A stretch of DNA of 43,471 nt. Source: JACDET01 sp035568375. Lineage in GTDB: Bacteria; Patescibacteriota; Microgenomatia; Levybacterales; UBA12049. Every line of letters begins with the position of its first letter. Within the stretch, counting starts at the first letter, position 1. The translations under genes were made by a program, and so were the position numbers. Shown one piece after another: positions 8,468 through 16,723 of the stretch. Under the pieces are notes generated by a model. It saw only the letters and a list, made by a program, of their open reading frames with translations, was not told the origin of the DNA and did not search any database. The stretch lies in assembly GCA_035568375.1 (NCBI GenBank), contig DATMOG010000064.1:1-43471 (forward strand). Direction: 5' to 3'.

Positions 8468-9922
8468 ATGGCTGAGACTGCAACTATTATGGATAAAATT
8501 GTTTCCCTCGCAAAGCGTCGTGGATTTATTTACCCAGGGTCTGAATTATATGGTGGATTAGCAAACACTTATGATTATGGTCCTGTCGGTGCAGAATTGC
8601 TTAGGAACATCAAAAATCTTTGGTGGAAGTATTTTGTGCAAACCCGTCCTGATATGGTAGGACTTGATGGAAGTATTATTTCCCATCACAAGATTTGGGA
8701 AGCATCAGGTCACGTCTCAGGTTTTGTTGATGCCATGGTGGACTGTAAGAATTGCCATGCTCGAATGCGGGCAGATCATTTAATTGAGAATTATTTAGAA
8801 AGTATACCTCATGAAAAACAGTCGTTTGCATCTCAACCAGCAATTTCTGATGACGAATTAAAAAAAGTACAGGCAACAGGTAAAGTTGAAGGATTAAGTG
8901 ACGAAAAACTTACCTCTCTGATTGAAGGATTTAATATTATATGTCCAAGTTGTGGAAAGCATAATTGGACGAAAGTCCGTAAATTTAATTTACTATTCCC
9001 TATACAACTTGGCATCGTTGAAGGAGAAGGTGGGATGGGATATCTGCGTGGAGAGACAGCTCAGTTAATTTTTACTAATTTTCATAATGTTATTAATTCA
9101 ACTCGTGTCCGATTGCCTTTTGGTATTGCTCAGCTTGGAAAAAGTTTCCGTAATGAAATAACACCAGGAAATTCTATTTTTCGGACAATTGAATTTGAGC
9201 AAGGTGAAATTGAATACTTTTTTGATCCTGATGAGACGAAATGGGAATCGCTTTATGAACAATGGAAAGGAGCAATGGATAACTTTGTCACGAAAGAATT
9301 GGGTATTAAAAAAGAAAACTTACGATGGCGTGCACATCCTGATGAGGAACGATCATTTTATAGCAAGCGGACAGAGGATTTGGAATACAAATTCCCTTTT
9401 GGATTTAAAGAATTGTGGGGATTGGCATACCGGACCAATTATGATTTGACTAAACATCAGGAAGCATCAATGAAAGATCTTACGATTGTCGATCCAAAAA
9501 CAGGAAAGAAAGTACTTCCTCATGTGATTGAGCCAGCAGTTGGGATTAACCGTCTATTATTAATGGTACTGGCGGATGCGTACACTGAGGAAGAAAAACG
9601 CATTGTATTGAAAATTGCTCCCAAGCTAGCTCCGTATAAAATTGCAGTTTTTCCGTTGCTTGCAAATAAAGAAGAATTAGTTTCTAAAGCACAAGAGGTA
9701 TTCGCTTTACTTAGCCCTGAATTTATGACTGCATTTGATGATCGTGGAAATATTGGGAAACGTTATCTCTCACAAGATGAGATCGGGACGCCTTGGTGTG
9801 TGACAATTGATTTTGAGACACTTGATAATGAAACTGTTACAGTGCGAGATCGAGATACTATGCAACAGGAACGAATCACTATTAACGATTTAACTACATA
9901 CTTTACAAAAAAGTTGGTATAA
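8468..9922 (+). CDS. glyS: Glycyl-tRNA synthetase (alpha2 type)
   Basis: 484 residues from MAETATIMDK. Class II synthetase charging tRNA-Gly in the cytoplasm. Early residues GFIYPGSELYGGLANTYDYG are typical of single-chain, eukaryote/archaea-like GlyRS. Motif 2 SFRNEITPG is near 226-234 and motif 3 GINRLLL near 359-365. Two CxxC pairs, CKNC (93-96) and CPSC (159-162), likely bind zinc in the insertion domain. The C-terminal anticodon-binding domain starts around LAPYKIAVFPL. The frame is open upstream to 8366, but the leaderless promoter and family alignment favour 8468. Confidence 0.95.
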   Translation: MAETATIMDKIVSLAKRRGFIYPGSELYGGLANTYDYGPVGAELLRNIKNLWWKYFVQTRPDMVGLDGSIISHHKIWEASGHVSGFVDAMVDCKNCHARMRADHLIENYLESIPHEKQSFASQPAISDDELKKVQATGKVEGLSDEKLTSLIEGFNIICPSCGKHNWTKVRKFNLLFPIQLGIVEGEGGMGYLRGETAQLIFTNFHNVINSTRVRLPFGIAQLGKSFRNEITPGNSIFRTIEFEQGEIEYFFDPDETKWESLYEQWKGAMDNFVTKELGIKKENLRWRAHPDEERSFYSKRTEDLEYKFPFGFKELWGLAYRTNYDLTKHQEASMKDLTIVDPKTGKKVLPHVIEPAVGINRLLLMVLADAYTEEEKRIVLKIAPKLAPYKIAVFPLLANKEELVSKAQEVFALLSPEFMTAFDDRGNIGKRYLSQDEIGTPWCVTIDFETLDNETVTVRDRDTMQQERITINDLTTYFTKKLV

Positions 9923-9953
9923 ATATCGTTAATCTCATCATCCTTTTAGAATC

Positions 9954-9983
9954 TTGACAGGTAATGTTGTGTTAGGATATGCT
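9954..9983 (+). promoter_or_regulatory. Sigma70-type promoter setting the start at 9994
   Basis: TTGACA (9954-9959), 18-base spacer, TATGCT (9978-9983), then 10 bases to ATG 9994. The earlier in-frame ATG at 9979 overlaps the -10 box itself and so cannot be in the transcript. Confidence 0.65.
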
Positions 9984-9993
9984 AATCAATAGT

Positions 9994-10494
9994 ATGTTTA
10001 AAAAACGTAAAGTTCAGATTGCTCTTATTGTTATTCTTCTTGTAATTATTGGTGTTGGAGGCTACTTTATGTTTGCTGCAAATTCAAATAACCAACAAAG
10101 CCAAGATCAGACTGTCACCGCTAACACTGTACAAACGGTTTCTCCATCTGCAATTGGACTTAAATTGGAAGATTCGTCTGATAAGAAAAAAGTGAGATTT
10201 TTTATCTCAAATGCCTCAGATATCAAAGCAATAGAATATGCGCTGACCTATGACGCTAATTCTACTGCACGCGAGCGAAGTGAAGGAAGCGATGCTACAG
10301 TACAACGTGGTATAACTGGTCAGGCAAATATCTCATCTGGGTCTTCAAATTACCAGTCGAGCTGGCTTATTCTTGGAAGCCAGTCGGCCAATATAGTACG
10401 GTATGATACTGGTGTTACTTCTGTCAGTATTACTCTTAAAATTACAAAGACAAATAATAAAGTATATCAAGTGCAAGATAAACTGAGCCTCTAA
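9994..10494 (+). CDS. Membrane-anchored extracytoplasmic protein, unknown function
   Basis: 166 residues. A basic start (MFKKRKVQ) and one hydrophobic helix (IALIVILLVIIGVGGYFMF) anchor a soluble domain outside the membrane. A low-complexity linker rich in Asn, Gln and Thr follows. The rest is rich in Ser, Thr and alternating hydrophobic residues (IKAIEYALTYDA, SVSITLKITKT), which suggests a beta-sandwich. I do not recognise a named family; similar RYDTGV-type domains seem familiar from CPR surface proteins, but that is memory, not proof. It is a single-gene unit between glyS and the mraZ promoter. Confidence 0.6.
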   Translation: MFKKRKVQIALIVILLVIIGVGGYFMFAANSNNQQSQDQTVTANTVQTVSPSAIGLKLEDSSDKKKVRFFISNASDIKAIEYALTYDANSTARERSEGSDATVQRGITGQANISSGSSNYQSSWLILGSQSANIVRYDTGVTSVSITLKITKTNNKVYQVQDKLSL

Positions 10495-10612
10495 CTATTC
10501 ATTTATTAATCGTCTTTTATAATCCATCTTTTCTTACCATTTTCTTACATATTTAAACACTACATACTGTATGCCTTTTAGTGAGAACACACTAGATAAT
10601 CATTCCAACCAG

Positions 10613-10640
10613 TTGACATCTTTTCCCGGAACGTTAAAAT
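10613..10640 (+). promoter_or_regulatory. Upstream mraZ promoter (P1)
   Basis: TTGACA (10613-10618), 16-base spacer, TAAAAT (10635-10640). The predicted start near 10647 falls in the first of three tandem repeats, so a repressor bound there could block it. Confidence 0.5.
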
Positions 10641-10643
10641 AGA

Positions 10644-10673
10644 ATAAGGTAGTAAAAAGTAGGAAAAAGTAGG
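10644..10673 (+). repeat. Three tandem 10-bp repeats, putative MraZ operator
   Basis: ATAAGGTAGT (10644-10653), AAAAAGTAGG (10654-10663) and AAAAAGTAGG (10664-10673). The last two are identical; the first matches 7 of 10. MraZ proteins are known to bind three or four short direct repeats with one helical-turn period upstream of their own gene. The repeats cover the start of P1 and the -35 region of P2, consistent with autoregulation of the division operon. Confidence 0.75.
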
Positions 10674-10682
10674 AGATTTGTT

Positions 10683-10688
10683 TATAAT
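10683..10688 (+). promoter_or_regulatory. mraZ promoter P2, leaderless
   Basis: TATAAT ends exactly 6 bases before ATG 10695. Its -35 zone is occupied by the tandem repeats. Confidence 0.55.
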
Positions 10689-10694
10689 GATTAT

Positions 10695-11123
10695 ATGTTG
10701 ATCGGGCAGTACGAAAGTAAGATTGGTGAGAAGCATCAAGCAGGGCTACCAAAAAAAATCAGAGATATTCTCGGAGAAAAATTGATTATTACGAAAGGAT
10801 TTGAGAATTGTTTATTAATCGTCTCTGAAGATAACTGGAAGATATTATTGGAGGGGACTGAGGGCAAGCCGTTTACAAATAAGTCAACGCGTGAATTACA
10901 AAGGTTTTTACTTGGGAATGCGTCATATATTGAGTTAGATCAGAAAGGTAGATTTGTTATTCCTGAATATTTGCGAGCTTTTGCCCATATTGATTCGGAA
11001 GTGATCTTTTTAGGCATACAGCGATTTGTCGAGCTGTGGGATAAAAAGAGTTGGGAAGAGCATCAACAAGAGTTAGCGAAGAATATTGAATCGATTGCAG
11101 ATAAATTGAACGAACAGGAATAA
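10695..11123 (+). CDS. mraZ: Transcriptional regulator MraZ
   Basis: 142 residues, normal length. MraZ is a DNA-binding protein with two AbrB-like halves that regulates its own dcw operon. First half: MLIGQYESKIGEKHQAGLPK with the conserved D/E-x-KGR-like turn in relaxed form (KHQAGLPKKIRD). Second half: ELDQKGRFVIPEYLRAFA, the classic DxxGRxxIP motif. The start is fixed by the -10 box six bases upstream. It leads mraZ-rsmH-ftsL-ftsI, the canonical order, and has candidate binding repeats directly upstream. Confidence 0.95.
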   Translation: MLIGQYESKIGEKHQAGLPKKIRDILGEKLIITKGFENCLLIVSEDNWKILLEGTEGKPFTNKSTRELQRFLLGNASYIELDQKGRFVIPEYLRAFAHIDSEVIFLGIQRFVELWDKKSWEEHQQELAKNIESIADKLNEQE

Positions 11124-11134
11124 CCTCTTGCCCA

Positions 11135-11140
11135 TAGAAT
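11135..11140 (+). promoter_or_regulatory. Weak -10 TAGAAT before rsmH
   Basis: TAGAAT ends 6 bases before ATG 11147, the same geometry as other leaderless starts here, although the hexamer is a poorer match. Confidence 0.3.
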
Positions 11141-11146
11141 AATATA

Positions 11147-12040
11147 ATGAATATTTATCATACTAGCGTACTTTTACAAGAAACACTTGAACAACTAAAG
11201 GTAAAAACTGGAAAAAGATATATTGACGGCACACTTGGTGGCGGAGGACACACATCTGAAATTTTAAAACGAGGGGGAAGAGTTTTAGGAATCGATGTAG
11301 ATGAGGATGCATTGGAGTTTGTCAGGAAAGATTTAGGATTGAAGTTTAATGATTTGAAAATTGGAACTGATCTAATTTTAATAAAAGAGAATTTTAAGCA
11401 TATTGACACGATAGCGAAAGCTAATGGGTTTGAGCAGGTCACAGGAATTTTACTGGATCTTGGTGTCTCAAGTCATCATTTGGATGAGGCTGAAAGAGGA
11501 TTTAGCTTTCAAAAAGAAGGTCCTTTAGATATGCGAATGGACAAGGAGTTACAAGTCAAAGCAGGAGATTTAGTAAATGTATTAACGAAAAATGAATTAT
11601 ATGACTTATTCACTAAATTTGGTGAAGAATCATTTGCTCGTCTTATAGCTTCTCATATCGTAGAGGCTCGGAAGAAAAAAAGAATTGAGACGACAACGGA
11701 ACTATCCGACATTATTAGAAAAGCAGTACCTTTTAGTAAAAAGGGAATTAATCCGTCGACAAAGGTATTTCAGGCACTGCGAATTGTTGTTAATGACGAG
11801 CTTGATAGTTTAATAGAATTATTACCGAAAGCAGTATCTTTACTTGAGAGCGGTGGAAGATTAATAATTATCTCTTTCCATTCTTTGGAGGATAGGATTG
11901 TAAAAAGAGCATTTTTAGAATTTGCTGAAGCAGGGTTGGGGAAAATTATGACGAAGAAACCAATAGTTCCATGTGAGGAGGAAATTGTTACAAATAGTAG
12001 AGCGAGGAGCTCAAAATTACGAGTTTTTGAAAAAATATGA
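11147..12040 (+). CDS. rsmH: 16S rRNA (cytosine1402-N4)-methyltransferase RsmH
   Basis: 297 residues. Methylates N4 of C1402 in the decoding centre of 16S rRNA using S-adenosylmethionine. Family landmarks: YIDGTLGGGGHT (SAM-binding loop), GILLDLGVSSHHLDEAERGF, GPLDMRMD, FSKKGINPSTKVFQALRIVVN and IISFHSLEDRIVK. Second gene of the mraZ operon; its stop overlaps the ftsL-like start by four bases, so the two are translationally coupled. Confidence 0.95.
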   Translation: MNIYHTSVLLQETLEQLKVKTGKRYIDGTLGGGGHTSEILKRGGRVLGIDVDEDALEFVRKDLGLKFNDLKIGTDLILIKENFKHIDTIAKANGFEQVTGILLDLGVSSHHLDEAERGFSFQKEGPLDMRMDKELQVKAGDLVNVLTKNELYDLFTKFGEESFARLIASHIVEARKKKRIETTTELSDIIRKAVPFSKKGINPSTKVFQALRIVVNDELDSLIELLPKAVSLLESGGRLIIISFHSLEDRIVKRAFLEFAEAGLGKIMTKKPIVPCEEEIVTNSRARSSKLRVFEKI

Positions 12041-12318
12041 AAAAACCATTATTACTCATAAGCTTTTTAGGTATTATCATCGTTGTATTGTTATTGGTGA
12101 GAATAAGCATGATAAATAGTATCTCAACAACTGGGATTAAGCTCGTTGATATCCAAAATGAAATTGATTCTTACAATAAACAAAATGAAATTTTAAAGGT
12201 AAAATATTTACAAGCAGCTGCATATACGAATATAGCCTCAAAAGCAAAAAAAATAGGATATGTTCCTGTTAAATCTGATATAGACCTCTCAGCTCCCTTA
12301 CCGTTGGCACTACGATAA
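12037..12318 (+). CDS. ftsL: FtsL-like divisome protein
   Basis: 93 residues. A short basic start, one transmembrane helix (LLISFLGIIIVVLLLV) and a periplasm-facing helix with coiled-coil character (IQNEIDSYNKQNEILKVKYLQ), then AKKIGYVP, the common end of FtsL/FtsB-like proteins. FtsL links FtsQ and FtsB to FtsW-FtsI in the divisome. Sequence conservation in this family is low, so the call rests on topology, length and position between rsmH and ftsI. It overlaps rsmH by ATGA. Confidence 0.75.
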   Translation: MKKPLLLISFLGIIIVVLLLVRISMINSISTTGIKLVDIQNEIDSYNKQNEILKVKYLQAAAYTNIASKAKKIGYVPVKSDIDLSAPLPLALR

Positions 12319-12344
12319 AAGTATTTTGATACTACTAATGGGTT

Positions 12345-12353
12345 TGATACACT
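12345..12353 (+). promoter_or_regulatory. Extended -10 TGA-TACACT, leaderless promoter for ftsI
   Basis: TGATACACT ends exactly 6 bases before ATG 12360, in the 41-base gap after the ftsL-like gene. It gives ftsI an additional, leaderless start. Confidence 0.45.
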
Positions 12354-12359
12354 TGTTAT

Positions 12360-14039
12360 ATGAATTGGCGTTATCGATTTACATTATTCTTTTTTTTACT
12401 GCTTTTTGCTTTAATTATAATTAGGCTTTTTTATTGGCAGGTGGTTCGCGCACAAGAATTATCAGCGATTGGACAAGCACAATATGATGAACAAGTTGTA
12501 TCTCAAGCACAACGGGGCGAAATTAAAACATCTGATGGCTTCACTATAACAGCAAATAAACTTGCCTATCTCGTCTATGCAAATCCTAAGGTTGTAAAAG
12601 ATAAGGTGAGTGAGTCAGATGTACTTGGGAAATTGCTCGATATTAAAAATGCAACTGTTAGTGCGTTACTTTCTGAGAATAAATTTTGGGTTCCGATTAA
12701 ATCAGCTATAGATAATAGCGTAAAGGATAAAATTGATGCTCAGAAATTACCTGGTATTGGTTTCGAAGAGCATACTGTTAGATTTTATCCTGAAGCGTCA
12801 ATGGCTGCACAACTTCTTGGCTTTGTTGGAAAAGATGAAAGCGGTAATGACAAAGGATATTTTGGGCTTGAGGGTTATTATAATCGTTTATTAAGTGGTA
12901 AAAATGGATTTGCTATTGTTGTCCATGATGCAGGAGGTCATCCAATTCTTGCAAAAATGAATGACAGCACGGTAAAAGTAGACGGTCGTACTCTCATTTT
13001 AAATATTGATCGTAGAATACAATTCATGCTGGATACAGAGTTAAAGAAAGGTATTGAGACGTATGGAGCAAAAAGTGGCATGGCTGCCGTGATGGATCCT
13101 AAAACAGGAGGAATTTTAGCAATGTCTTCATTCCCAGAATTTGATCCTGCGCATTATCAAGATTCTCCTGAGTCCTTCTATGCAAATCCTTTTATCACAA
13201 GTGCTTATGAGCCGGGATCAACATTTAAACCTCTGATTATGGCAGCTGCTATGAACGAAGGTCTTGTTAAACCTGATACCCGATGTACTATCTGTAGTGG
13301 TCCTGTGCAGATCGGTGGCTATGCTATTCATACATGGGACGATCATTATTCTCCTAACACTACAATGACAGATGTTATTGTTCATTCCGATAATACAGGT
13401 ATGGTATTTATCGGACAAAAATTAGGACTTAATCATATGCTTGATTATTTACAGAGATATGGTATTGGGAATACGACTGGAATTGATTTACAAGGAGAAG
13501 AAGCGCCTGCGATTCATCCCAGAAATGAATGGTATCCGATCGATTTGGCAACTGCGACTTTTGGCCAAGGTATAATCGTTACTCCGATTGAACTGCTTGA
13601 TGCTATCAGTGCTATCGCAAATAATGGTAAACGAATGGAGCCACATATTGTTGCTGCTGTCCAAACACCTGATGGACAAACTATTTCTATTCCTCCAAAA
13701 ATAATTGATCAACCAATTTCTCAAACAACAGCTCAAGTGATGACGCAAATTATGGTGAATGCTGTGAATAATGGAGAAGCAAAATTTGCTCGGTTAAAAG
13801 GATATGATATCGCTGGTAAAACAGGTACTGCTCAGATTCCTGTTGCAGGACATTATGACCCTACAAAAACGATCGCGTCATTTGTAGGATTTGCGCCAGC
13901 GAATGATCCAAAGTTTATAATGCTAGTGGTGCTTAATCAGCCATCGGCTTCGATTTATGGAGCAGAGACTGCTGCTCCGATTTTTTTTACAGTGGCAAAG
14001 GATATTTTCACATATTATGGAATTCCTCCGAACGAGTAA
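12360..14039 (+). CDS. ftsI: Penicillin-binding protein, FtsI/PBP2-type transpeptidase
   Basis: 559 residues. Cross-links septal peptidoglycan as a monofunctional D,D-transpeptidase. One N-terminal membrane anchor (residues about 8-27), a dimerisation-type domain, then the catalytic domain. The active-site motifs are intact: STFK with Ser287 and Lys290, SDN at 343-345, and KTG at 487-489. No PASTA domains follow. Its place after mraZ-rsmH-ftsL makes FtsI, not an elongation PBP, the best name. The downstream genes are convergent, so transcription should end just after 14039, although no clear terminator hairpin is seen there. Confidence 0.93.
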   Translation: MNWRYRFTLFFFLLLFALIIIRLFYWQVVRAQELSAIGQAQYDEQVVSQAQRGEIKTSDGFTITANKLAYLVYANPKVVKDKVSESDVLGKLLDIKNATVSALLSENKFWVPIKSAIDNSVKDKIDAQKLPGIGFEEHTVRFYPEASMAAQLLGFVGKDESGNDKGYFGLEGYYNRLLSGKNGFAIVVHDAGGHPILAKMNDSTVKVDGRTLILNIDRRIQFMLDTELKKGIETYGAKSGMAAVMDPKTGGILAMSSFPEFDPAHYQDSPESFYANPFITSAYEPGSTFKPLIMAAAMNEGLVKPDTRCTICSGPVQIGGYAIHTWDDHYSPNTTMTDVIVHSDNTGMVFIGQKLGLNHMLDYLQRYGIGNTTGIDLQGEEAPAIHPRNEWYPIDLATATFGQGIIVTPIELLDAISAIANNGKRMEPHIVAAVQTPDGQTISIPPKIIDQPISQTTAQVMTQIMVNAVNNGEAKFARLKGYDIAGKTGTAQIPVAGHYDPTKTIASFVGFAPANDPKFIMLVVLNQPSASIYGAETAAPIFFTVAKDIFTYYGIPPNE

Positions 14040-14054
14040 TTATAAAGGGATTCT

Positions 14055-14384
14055 TTAGAGGACTTTAGCTCCAGATTGTGTTTTTGTTCGTGGTTTGAGT
14101 GGTGATGGCTTTTTTCCATCAGCCGCGAGAATCATGCCTTGTGATTCTTCTCCCATCATTTTTCTTGGTGCTAGATTAAAGACAAAAATAAATTGTTTAT
14201 CTTTAAGATCAGAAGGCTTGTACCATTGTTTAATTCCTGATAGGATATTGCGCGTTCCTTCTTCTCCGAAATCAACAGTAAGACGTAGAAGTTTATCTGA
14301 CCCTTCTTTTTCTTCACAGTTGATGACTGTACCGACGCGAAGGTCAAGTTTTACAAAATCGTCATAAGTAATAATTGGTTTCAT
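14055..14384 (-). CDS. tRNA-binding domain protein (MetRS beta-subunit-like)
   Basis: 109 residues. An EMAP/Trbp111-type OB fold that binds the tRNA elbow; in many bacteria it is the C-terminal part of methionyl-tRNA synthetase or a free dimeric chaperone for tRNA. Visible landmarks: FVKLDLRVGTVINCEEKEGSDKL, RNILSGIKQWY and NLAPRKMMGEESQGMILAA. The lysine-rich, unstructured tail (KPSPLKPRTKTQSGAKVL) may help tRNA contact. Here it is a stand-alone gene on the minus strand, convergent with ftsI. Whether it partners a separate MetRS cannot be told from the window. Confidence 0.85.
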   Translation of the reverse strand: MKPIITYDDFVKLDLRVGTVINCEEKEGSDKLLRLTVDFGEEGTRNILSGIKQWYKPSDLKDKQFIFVFNLAPRKMMGEESQGMILAADGKKPSPLKPRTKTQSGAKVL

Positions 14385-14392
14385 ATAGTTAG

Positions 14393-14406
14393 AGTATAGT
14401 ATAGCA
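14393..14406 (-). promoter_or_regulatory. Overlapping -10 boxes for the tRNA-binding gene
   Basis: On the minus strand TGCTATACT (14406-14398) is followed by a second TATACT (14398-14393) that ends 8 bases before the ATG. The expected leader is 0-6 bases. The same DNA contains a palindrome TAGTAT-AGC-ATACTA (14397-14411). Confidence 0.5.
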
Positions 14407-14485
14407 TACTAGTATAACAGTTTTATTTATCTATTATAATTTTATACTCGGAACTCATTGTAGCATCATTTTTCAAGCAATTGCT

Positions 14486-14821
14486 CTAATTTATTAATAA
14501 AAGTTTGTCTCTATTTTTTGTTTTAGTTCTTTCTATTGTACCTGGAGGGAGTTCAAGGACAGTTTCATATTGAGGATTCCAAAGAAAAATCCTATTTGGT
14601 TTAATATTTTCTCCCACTGCAACTATTTGTTTATTCTTGTTTAAAATTAGCACATCAATAGGATAATGCATGCCGAAAGTATGAATGCCAAAATGGGTTT
14701 GAAGTAACATTGCAACAGGTGTTTTATATTTTAATAATCCAAATGATTGATCAAGTAATTTTTGGGGTATGATAAGTTGTTTGGCAAGTGTAGTGTTTCT
14801 TGTTTTGTTCCAAACTTTCAT
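14486..14821 (-). CDS. DUF192 family protein
   Basis: 111 residues. The family core is recognisable: GIHTFGMHYPIDVLILNKNK, then VGENIKPNRI and a terminal VLELPPGTI. DUF192 proteins are small beta-barrel-like domains, often secreted, with no settled biochemical role. This copy has no signal peptide, so it is probably cytoplasmic or the start is genuine and the export signal has been lost. It lies on the minus strand, divergent from the YdjM-like gene. The start is supported by a promoter whose -10 ends six bases upstream. Confidence 0.82.
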   Translation of the reverse strand: MKVWNKTRNTTLAKQLIIPQKLLDQSFGLLKYKTPVAMLLQTHFGIHTFGMHYPIDVLILNKNKQIVAVGENIKPNRIFLWNPQYETVLELPPGTIERTKTKNRDKLLLIN

Positions 14822-14827
14822 TAGATC

Positions 14828-14857
14828 ATCATATCAGAACTAGTTTAATTCTTGCAA
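14828..14857 (-). promoter_or_regulatory. Leaderless promoter for the DUF192 gene
   Basis: Minus strand TTGCAA (14857-14852), 18-base spacer, TATGAT (14833-14828) preceded by TGA, then exactly 6 bases to the ATG at 14821. Confidence 0.6.
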
Positions 14858-14861
14858 AGTT

Positions 14862-14870
14862 TGGTATACT
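14862..14870 (+). promoter_or_regulatory. Extended -10 TGG-TATACT for the YdjM-like gene
   Basis: TGGTATACT lies 9 bases before ATG 14880. It diverges from the DUF192 promoter within a 58-base intergenic space. Confidence 0.5.
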
Positions 14871-14879
14871 AATATTTAT

Positions 14880-15458
14880 ATGACAGGTCGGACACACGAT
14901 ATGGCAGCCTTTGCAGCATTGACTACTATTGTTGTTACACAGTCAATTCCACATGTTACTCTAGCAACGGGAATTGTCGCAGTTGTTGCCAATTTAGTGG
15001 GTGGTATAGCACCTGATATAGATCAGCCTACGGCGCCTTTTTGGAAAAATTTGCCGATTGGTAAGTATGTAGGGAAAACGTTTGATAAATTTCTAGGTGG
15101 CCATCGGTTTTTATCTCATTCTCTTTTAGGAGCTTTTGTTTTTGGTTATATCTTTCATTATATTCTTCAAGTGTTGATGCCTAGTTTTCCTCATTTAAAT
15201 ATGCAAATTATCTGGTGGGCATTCATGATTGGTTTTAGCTCACATTTGATAATGGATACTTTTACAACAGAAGGAGTTCCTTGGCTGTTACCTATTCCAT
15301 TTAAGTTTGGTATACCGCCAATTAAAGTATTTAGGATTCAAACCGGTGGTGTTGTAGAACGTTTTGGAGTTTTTCCAGGCTTGCTCTTTGTTACTATTTA
15401 TATAGTGTATATTCATTATGATAAAATCAAGCTTATATTACATAGCTATTTGAAGTAA
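14880..15458 (+). CDS. YdjM-like integral membrane metal-dependent hydrolase family protein
   Basis: 192 residues with four or five hydrophobic segments. Motifs of the YdjM (LexA-regulated membrane protein, PF04307-type) family are present: MTGRTHDMAAFAAL, GGIAPDIDQP, GGHRFLSHSLLGAFVFGY and GFSSHLIMDTFTTEGVPWLLP. The conserved His and Asp residues in and beside the helices suggest a metal site, which is the basis for the hydrolase label; no substrate is established. A strong -10 precedes it and murE follows after 29 bases with its own -10. Confidence 0.85.
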   Translation: MTGRTHDMAAFAALTTIVVTQSIPHVTLATGIVAVVANLVGGIAPDIDQPTAPFWKNLPIGKYVGKTFDKFLGGHRFLSHSLLGAFVFGYIFHYILQVLMPSFPHLNMQIIWWAFMIGFSSHLIMDTFTTEGVPWLLPIPFKFGIPPIKVFRIQTGGVVERFGVFPGLLFVTIYIVYIHYDKIKLILHSYLK

Positions 15459-15471
15459 TTGCATTTTTGCG

Positions 15472-15477
15472 TATAAT
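15472..15477 (+). promoter_or_regulatory. -10 box TATAAT before murE
   Basis: Perfect TATAAT, 10 bases before ATG 15488; expected leader about 3-4 bases and no Shine-Dalgarno sequence. It likely starts the murE-pgeF-murC unit. Confidence 0.55.
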
Positions 15478-15487
15478 ACATAGATAG

Positions 15488-16723
15488 ATGTGGCAGAAAA
15501 CCAAAAATATTTATCATCTTCAACAGGCAATTATCGCCAATATTATCTACGGTTTTCCCTCACGAGGAATAAAAATTATCGGTGTTACTGGTACAGACGG
15601 AAAAACAACGACAGTAAATCTTATTTATCATCTTTTGCATGAAGCTGGTATAAAGGCTGCAGTTATATCAAGTGTTGGTGCCGTCATTGATGGAAAAAAG
15701 TTTGATTTGGCATTTCATGTAACGACCCCTGGTAGTTTTGTTATTCAATCATATATCCGCAAAGCAAAGAAAGCAGGTGTGAAATATATTGTTTTGGAAA
15801 TGACATCTCATGCTTTAGATCAATATCGTGCTCATGGTGTCCATATTGATGTAGGTGTCGTAACTAATATCTCCCGTGAACATTTAGATTATCATAAGAC
15901 TTATAAAAATTATGTAAAAGCGAAAGCAAAATTATTAAAAAAAGCGAGAATAGCCATTCTTAATAAAGATGACAAATCATATTTATTGTTAAAAAAACAT
16001 GAGCTAAGGCATTTTCATAACAAATTACTAACCTATGGACTAAAAAAAGACAGTGATATCAATCCTCATGTTTTTCCTTTTCAAACAAAACTTCTTGGAC
16101 AGTTTAACAAATATAATTGTCTTGCAGCAATCGCTGTTTTGCAGCAGTTCCATATTCCTGATATATCTATTCGAAAAGGTTTGTTAAGTTTTAAGCCACC
16201 AGCTGGTAGGCAGGATGTTATTTACAATAACGATTTTATGGTGATTAATGATTTTGCGCATACACCAAATTCTTTTTCAGTTATATTGCCTGAATTAAGG
16301 AAGCTTGCGATTCATCGATTGATTCATGTCTTTGGTTCAGCAGCAAAACGAGATAAGTATAAACGGCCAGAGATGGGGGGAATCTCAGCAAAATATTCTG
16401 ACATTATAGTCTTGACTAGTGAAGATCAACGTGATGAACCAATTGAATCGATTAATAAGGATATCCTTGTAGGGATAAAAGGATTTGAAGTTATTAAAGA
16501 TGTCAGTGAAGGTTTAGCAATTCAGAAAATTAAAAAATATGTATTTGTTATACCAGATAGAAAAGAAGCAATACAATTTGCGATTAATTTGGCGCAAAAA
16601 GGAGATGTCGTCCTTCTCACAGGAAAAGGACATGAAAAATCTATTAATTATGGTAAAGGTGAAGAACCATGGAATGAGTCGCAATTTGCAAAAGAAGCGA
16701 TTGCATTTCGTATTGCCAAATGA
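15488..16723 (+). CDS. murE: MurE-type UDP-N-acetylmuramyl-peptide ligase, lacking the N-terminal domain
   Basis: 411 residues, about 80 fewer than usual. Adds the third amino acid to UDP-MurNAc-L-Ala-D-Glu with ATP. The ATP loop GVTGTDGKTTT begins near residue 33, so the UDP-binding N-terminal domain is essentially absent. Other Mur ligase motifs: TSHALDQYRAHGV, TNISREHLDYH, NDFAHTPNSF and LLTGKGHEKS. The position of the DNPR motif that selects meso-diaminopimelate reads SEDQRDEP, so substrate choice is uncertain. It overlaps pgeF by four bases. Confidence 0.88.
   Translation: MWQKTKNIYHLQQAIIANIIYGFPSRGIKIIGVTGTDGKTTTVNLIYHLLHEAGIKAAVISSVGAVIDGKKFDLAFHVTTPGSFVIQSYIRKAKKAGVKYIVLEMTSHALDQYRAHGVHIDVGVVTNISREHLDYHKTYKNYVKAKAKLLKKARIAILNKDDKSYLLLKKHELRHFHNKLLTYGLKKDSDINPHVFPFQTKLLGQFNKYNCLAAIAVLQQFHIPDISIRKGLLSFKPPAGRQDVIYNNDFMVINDFAHTPNSFSVILPELRKLAIHRLIHVFGSAAKRDKYKRPEMGGISAKYSDIIVLTSEDQRDEPIESINKDILVGIKGFEVIKDVSEGLAIQKIKKYVFVIPDRKEAIQFAINLAQKGDVVLLTGKGHEKSINYGKGEEPWNESQFAKEAIAFRIAK

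Noticed and set aside
9189..9449. 86-codon plus-strand frame inside glyS
   Set aside because: Lies wholly within a conserved synthetase gene in another register.
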